A program made the translations under genes and the position numbers. A DNA stretch of 64,000 bases, taken from contig DASVTU010000039.1 in the NCBI GenBank assembly GCA_036387415.1, forward strand, positions 434,001 through 498,000, in the 5' to 3' direction. Of this stretch, positions 60,455 through 64,000 are shown in pieces. The stretch is from DASVTU01 sp036387415 (GTDB lineage Bacteria > Acidobacteriota > Blastocatellia > Pyrinomonadales > Pyrinomonadaceae). The notes beneath the pieces were generated by a model. The model saw nothing but the letters and a program-made list of their open reading frames with translations, was not told where the DNA came from and did no database searches. Each line of letters starts with the position of its first letter. The stretch's first letter is position 1.

Positions 60455-62671
60455 TCACTGCTCCCTGACGCTGACCGACTCGGCGGTGCGTTTGACGGTG
60501 ACGAGCACAAACTCGCCCGGTCGCGCGGGCGCAAACCCGACGCGCGTGACCACTTGACCGGCTTCGACAACTTCGGGCGGGTTCGTCTCCGCATCGCACT
60601 TGACGAAGAAAGCATCTTCGGGCTTCTCTCCGGCAAGCGCGCCGCGCCCGTGGAGGTCGCGCAGAAAGAGACTCAGAGTGGCGACAATTCTGTCCCAGAG
60701 CGCGCGACCGTTGGGTTCAAAGACAGTCCAACGCAAGTTGACGAGAATCTGTTTCGTGATGGCGAGATGAAGACGGCGCACGTTGACGTAGCGCCAGATG
60801 GCATCGTCGCTGAGCGTGCGTGCGCCCCAGACGAGTAGACCGCGACCGGGAAAACTTCGCAGGCAGTTGACGCTTTTGGGATTCAGGATGGACTGCTCGG
60901 CGTCCGTCAGACAGAACTCGAACTCGACGACTCCGTGCAAGATTTCGTTAGCAGGAGCATGGCCGACGCCCTTCTGTTTTTCCGCGCGGGCGTAGATTCC
61001 TGCGACGTGGCCGGAAGGCGGGATGAAGAGATTGCGACCACGGAAATCCGCCGTCTTCTCCTTGAGCCACGGATAATAGAGCGCGCCGTTTTTCGAGTTA
61101 GAGGCGAGCGAAAAATTGTCCGGCCAATCTTCTATCGGGTTCGCGCCCTTGCCTGTCTGCGCACCGCGCGGTGAGTCGAGGACGGCGAAGCGGTCGCCCA
61201 TTCGCTCGCAATGCGTGAGCAGTTCGTGCTGGCCTGTTTTGAAGTTGACGAGCGCGTCTTCGTCGAGCGTGGCGGTGGGGATGCGCGCGAAGATGATGCC
61301 CTCGGCGGGAATCTGGTTCTCTTTCAGCAGCGAGTAGAAATCGGGAATGATGAGGTCGGGCGCGACGACGAGGCCGACTTCGCTCGTCGCCTCGAAGGCC
61401 GCGAGGCCGAACAGCTTTTCTTCCGTCTCGCGCCGCGTAGCATCGTCTGCGTCGGGAGCGACGGGGCGAAAATACGCGCCCGATTGATAGCCCGTGTGAT
61501 AACGCACGTCGAGCTTAGAGGGGTCGTCGCCGCCGCCCGTGAGAGGCGCTTGGGCGGCGTCGAGTTTTTGCGGACGCACGCCGGAACGTGCGTGGTCACG
61601 GCACAGGTCTGCGACGCGGACGAGGATGGAGTGGCCGTTCTTGATGCGCTTGATGTAATCCGTCTCTTCGGGTTCACCGTTGATGACGGAGACGAAATAG
61701 TTCGGGTGCGAAGGGTCGAGCGAGAGATTGTCGAAGACTTCCTCGCGTAGGAGTTGCCCGCCGGGTTGAAGACGGAAGGTGAGTTTGAAGCCGCGACCGA
61801 CGACGGCGCTGCCCGAAGGAAAACCGTACTGGCTCATGACGGGCGCGGTGAACGTGGCTTCACCCGTCGCATAGTCGATTGATTGAATCGTCAACTTCTC
61901 GCGGATGGGGTCGCGTTTGTGGACGAGCGTTACGGTGTCGGCCATTTCGTCGCCCGCCACATCTGCGCCGACGAGTCCGGCCACCGATTTGAACTTCGCG
62001 CCCGTCGCCCCACGCGCCACGTCGCCGTCCAACTCTGTGAGCATCAGTTCGCGCGTCGATGCGGGTTCGACCGCGACCGCGAGAGCGTTGCCCCACGCGC
62101 CCTCGTTGATGGCAGCAACATCTGCGATGACGCGCGCCACCGTCGCCTCCTTACGCAACGCGGGGACGGCGACGGGCACGCCGTCTTGCTCGACCGTGTT
62201 GACGAACGTGACTGTACCCGCGTCGCCCCCGACGGCGGTGACTTTTGTGACGCGCACGCGCGCCGACACGTTTTGGTCGGTGATAAAGAGTTCGACGCCC
62301 GCGTCGATGTTATTGATGCTGTCGAGGTCGGCTTCGGTAGCGCCTGCGGAGAGAGGTTGGCGGAGAGCTGCGAGTGGAAAGCTATTGACAGGCGCGCGGG
62401 CGGCGCGCGCCGTCTCATGTGCGACGCGGACGATGTAGCAGCGTTCGCCGCCGTTGAGGAAGAAACCGAAGACCGCGTAGGCGAGATAGCTGTAGCCCGT
62501 GAAGTCGCCGAAGATGTCGCGGAATTGACCCCAACTGTTGACGACCTGCGGGCGATTGAGCGGCCCGCGCTCCGCTTGCCCGACAAACCCCGCGACGCTC
62601 ATCCGCAGGAGTGGACGCTCCGCGACTTCGACTTCTCTGAGATAAACGCCCGGTGTCCTGAGATTCAACAT
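60455..62671 (-). CDS. eCIS contractile tail sheath protein 2
   Basis: A 738-residue sheath. The N-terminus (LNLRTPGVYLREVEVAERPL, VAGFVGQAERGPLNRPQVVN, FRDIFGDFTGYSYLAYAVFG) is typical. Insertions between residues 100 and 400 make it longer than simple sheaths. The C-terminal domain (GRGLLVWGARTLSDDAIWRY, NVRRLHLAITKQILVNLRWT, FEPNGRALWDRI) is the conserved handshake region whose strands link neighbouring subunits. It contracts to drive the tube. A partial second sheath lies at the window edge. Confidence 0.95.
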   Translation of the reverse strand: MLNLRTPGVYLREVEVAERPLLRMSVAGFVGQAERGPLNRPQVVNSWGQFRDIFGDFTGYSYLAYAVFGFFLNGGERCYIVRVAHETARAARAPVNSFPLAALRQPLSAGATEADLDSINNIDAGVELFITDQNVSARVRVTKVTAVGGDAGTVTFVNTVEQDGVPVAVPALRKEATVARVIADVAAINEGAWGNALAVAVEPASTRELMLTELDGDVARGATGAKFKSVAGLVGADVAGDEMADTVTLVHKRDPIREKLTIQSIDYATGEATFTAPVMSQYGFPSGSAVVGRGFKLTFRLQPGGQLLREEVFDNLSLDPSHPNYFVSVINGEPEETDYIKRIKNGHSILVRVADLCRDHARSGVRPQKLDAAQAPLTGGGDDPSKLDVRYHTGYQSGAYFRPVAPDADDATRRETEEKLFGLAAFEATSEVGLVVAPDLIIPDFYSLLKENQIPAEGIIFARIPTATLDEDALVNFKTGQHELLTHCERMGDRFAVLDSPRGAQTGKGANPIEDWPDNFSLASNSKNGALYYPWLKEKTADFRGRNLFIPPSGHVAGIYARAEKQKGVGHAPANEILHGVVEFEFCLTDAEQSILNPKSVNCLRSFPGRGLLVWGARTLSDDAIWRYVNVRRLHLAITKQILVNLRWTVFEPNGRALWDRIVATLSLFLRDLHGRGALAGEKPEDAFFVKCDAETNPPEVVEAGQVVTRVGFAPARPGEFVLVTVKRTAESVSVREQ

Positions 62672-62729
62672 AAAAGAATCGTCGTTGGTGAAAGCTCGTC
62701 GCGGGAGCGGCGCGTGCGTCGGCTGTTGT

Positions 62730-62915
62730 TTAGAGCACGATGATGTTCGGGTCAGCCGGAGGTGTTTCGTTAATCTCCTGGTTGATGCGCGAAATCTCCT
62801 TGACCCACCGTTGACGCTCTAGGTGAGGCATCTCGATAATCTCTTCGCGCGGCCAGTGAAAGTGGTAGGCGATGTAGGCTACCTCCCGCAGCATCTGCTC
62901 CGGGGGGTAGCGCAC
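62730..62915 (-). CDS. Small DUF6760-like eCIS protein
   Basis: 61 residues beginning MRYPPEQMLREVAYIAYHFH, then WPREEIIEMPHLERQRWVKE. This matches a small protein found next to tube and sheath genes in many eCIS clusters (DUF6760, from memory). Its function is unknown; the helical, acidic sequence suggests an assembly helper. Its start overlaps the upstream stop by 1 nt. Confidence 0.82.
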   Translation of the reverse strand: MRYPPEQMLREVAYIAYHFHWPREEIIEMPHLERQRWVKEISRINQEINETPPADPNIIVL

Positions 62916-63298
62916 TACCCCTCCGGCGGTTCTTTTCCCCCGTTCACCGCAGACTCCTCGACTTCAAACTCGCTCTCGCATTCGGGACACATCAACTTCA
63001 CTCTGGAATGTCCGTTTGAGTTGATGCGACGATAAAGGTCCTGCAAGTAGGCGAGGTCTGCCGAGAAGAAATTCTCGACGACGCCGGGATTGATGTCGGA
63101 GAGTTCGCCGAGTTTGGTGACGACGCGCGAAAGCAGGATAACGACCAAGTAAGCCTTGTTGCGCTGCACGCGCGGGTCTTGCAGGGGCGCGATTTCATCC
63201 TTCGCGTTGGCGAGACGCATGATGCCTGTGCGATGGAGATTGCCGTCGCGGTCGATGTAGCCTTTGGGCAGAGTGAATTCGTACTCGGTTTGCAGCAT
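62915..63298 (-). CDS. Tail-assembly-like protein with C-terminal CxxC
   Basis: A 127-residue protein. FTLPKGYIDRDGNLHRTGIM and QRNKAYLVVILLSRVVTKLG, then VENFFSADLAYLQDLYRRIN, follow a pattern found in T4/Mu tail-assembly chaperone-like proteins of eCIS. A single CPECESEFEVE at the end could be half of a zinc site. It lies between tube 1 and the small DUF6760-like gene with 1-nt overlaps at both ends, indicating tight coupling. Confidence 0.82.
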   Translation of the reverse strand: MLQTEYEFTLPKGYIDRDGNLHRTGIMRLANAKDEIAPLQDPRVQRNKAYLVVILLSRVVTKLGELSDINPGVVENFFSADLAYLQDLYRRINSNGHSRVKLMCPECESEFEVEESAVNGGKEPPEG

Positions 63299-63729
63299 TA
63301 CCCTCGCTCCATTCCTTCATGCGCGAGTTCGACCGATTCGATGGCGACCTCGTTGGCATTGGCTTTCAGGTCGGGGCCGGTGTATTTCGACGGCCACGCG
63401 TTGACCAAGTTCCAGCGCACCACTTCGTCGTGCTTCTCGTTGTGGAGCACGATGGAGAGGTTCTTGCGCGTGATGTCGCCGTCGGCGACCGTCTTGCGCC
63501 AGTTGTAGATTTGGAGGTCGGCGCTGATGCCGCGTTTGAGAGTGATGTTGCCGAATTTGTTGAGGCCGGGCAGTTTGCGCGGCGTCAATCCTTCGTCGCC
63601 CTCGCGGTATTCGATGACGTTCTGCTCCGAGTTGAGTCCGGTGACTTCGGAGAATCCGGCGATGGTGATGCCGTCGATTTCGAGTCTGAAATTGTAGGAA
63701 GCAAACGGGTCGGTAGTTCTTCTTGGCAT
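63298..63729 (-). CDS. eCIS inner tube protein 1 (gp19/Hcp-like)
   Basis: A 143-residue tube protein beginning MPRRTTDPFASYNFRLEIDG, with FSEVTGLNSEQNVIEYREGD, ITLKRGISADLQIYNWRKTV and VVRWNLVNAWPSKYTGPDLK. It is a paralogue of the tube protein at 59996-60448, sharing the end NANEVAIESVELAHEG. Two tube types are usual in eCIS; one may form the initial layer or bear the hub contact. Confidence 0.93.
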   Translation of the reverse strand: MPRRTTDPFASYNFRLEIDGITIAGFSEVTGLNSEQNVIEYREGDEGLTPRKLPGLNKFGNITLKRGISADLQIYNWRKTVADGDITRKNLSIVLHNEKHDEVVRWNLVNAWPSKYTGPDLKANANEVAIESVELAHEGMERG

Positions 63730-63906
63730 GAAAGTTTCTCCTCATGTGGGCTGACCGATGGAAAGCCTTGAAGCCTTCGCGCGCGAGCGTGATGCTTGTC
63801 GTGCGCTCGTTCGTCGATGCGGCGCGGGATGCACGCGCAAGAGACGGTGGCGACGCTTCGGCCAGCGATTTCCTTTTACCCTTCCGCGTCGGTGATGCGC
63901 GCCGGA

Positions 63907-64000
63907 TTATTCTTCCGCGTCGCCACCGGAGCGTGTCTGACGGATGCGGAAGATGACAAACTCGGCGGGCTTCGACGGCGCGACGCCGATGAGCGTAATC
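63907..64000 (-). CDS. eCIS tail sheath protein 1 (partial, C-terminus only)
   Basis: The reverse strand at the right edge encodes ITLIGVAPSKPAEFVIFRIR followed by QTRSGGDAEE and a TAA stop at 63907-63909. The pattern G-AP-KPAEFV-F-I matches sheath C-termini, as in the full sheath here (GFAPARPGEFVLVTV). The rest lies beyond the window. The stretch 63730-63906 between it and tube 1 holds no gene. Confidence 0.8.
   Translation of the reverse strand, partial: ITLIGVAPSKPAEFVIFRIRQTRSGGDAEE

Overview
The window is about 60% GC and densely coded. Protein content (dnaG-rpoD, a B12-binding radical SAM protein, Tat-exported proteins, an OmpA-like barrel, an unsplit mutS2) points to a Gram-negative chromosome. 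Overall flavour suggests Acidobacteriota, perhaps Blastocatellia; this assignment is inference from gene content and composition, not from a marker search.

Layout. (1) 1-2.9 kb: a tight plus-strand tRNA array of fourteen recognisable tRNA genes and two strongly degenerate tRNA-like elements, interrupted by an HNH endonuclease gene. Some tRNAs carry an encoded CCA end and others do not, and several have odd anticodon- or T-loops. (2) 2.9-28.5 kb: ordinary chromosome. A glycosyltransferase/methyltransferase fusion; a Tat protein plus amidase; an outer-membrane barrel; a CheA-like kinase and a distant CheW-like protein; nusB and ribH; two fatty-acid/CoA enzymes; a metallo-beta-lactamase-fold protein; a zinc-ribbon rhomboid protease; a thioredoxin-NHL protein; mutS2, dnaG and rpoD; and a radical SAM protein. 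Intergenic spaces here repeatedly hold palindromic elements whose arms are built from short iterated words. (3) 28.6-64.0 kb: one long minus-strand cluster encoding an extracellular contractile injection system (eCIS), a phage-tail-like nanomachine. It enters at the right edge (the first sheath gene is cut by the window end) and runs leftward to 28591.

In transcription order the eCIS encodes: sheath 1 (partial), tube 1, a tail-assembly-like protein, a small DUF6760-like protein, sheath 2, tube 2, a DUF4255 cap/terminator, an AAA+ ATPase, a DUF4157 (HELAH) protein, a YkgJ-type Cys-cluster protein, a 1562-residue candidate tape measure or cargo, a SUKH/SMI1-like protein, a low-complexity 746-residue protein, a LysM hub protein, gpD-like and gpV-like spike proteins (a split VgrG), a PAAR tip, a gp25-like wedge protein, two gpJ-like baseplate proteins, a beta-propeller/tail-protein-I fusion, and two fibre proteins sharing one N-terminal docking domain. 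Many neighbours overlap by 1-4 nt, so the cluster is probably translated as coupled operon segments.

Most interesting points: the DUF4157 protein and the 1562-residue protein share an N-terminal signature (GNAY-QRVVA) that could be a loading or assembly tag; a SUKH-like protein, a fold common among toxin immunity proteins, lies directly beside the 1562-residue protein, whose C-terminus looks nuclease-like; the large fibre is built of three to four copies of a roughly 240-280-residue module; and the tRNA array contains aberrant tRNA genes. All identifications come from reading the sequence and translations; no database search was run.
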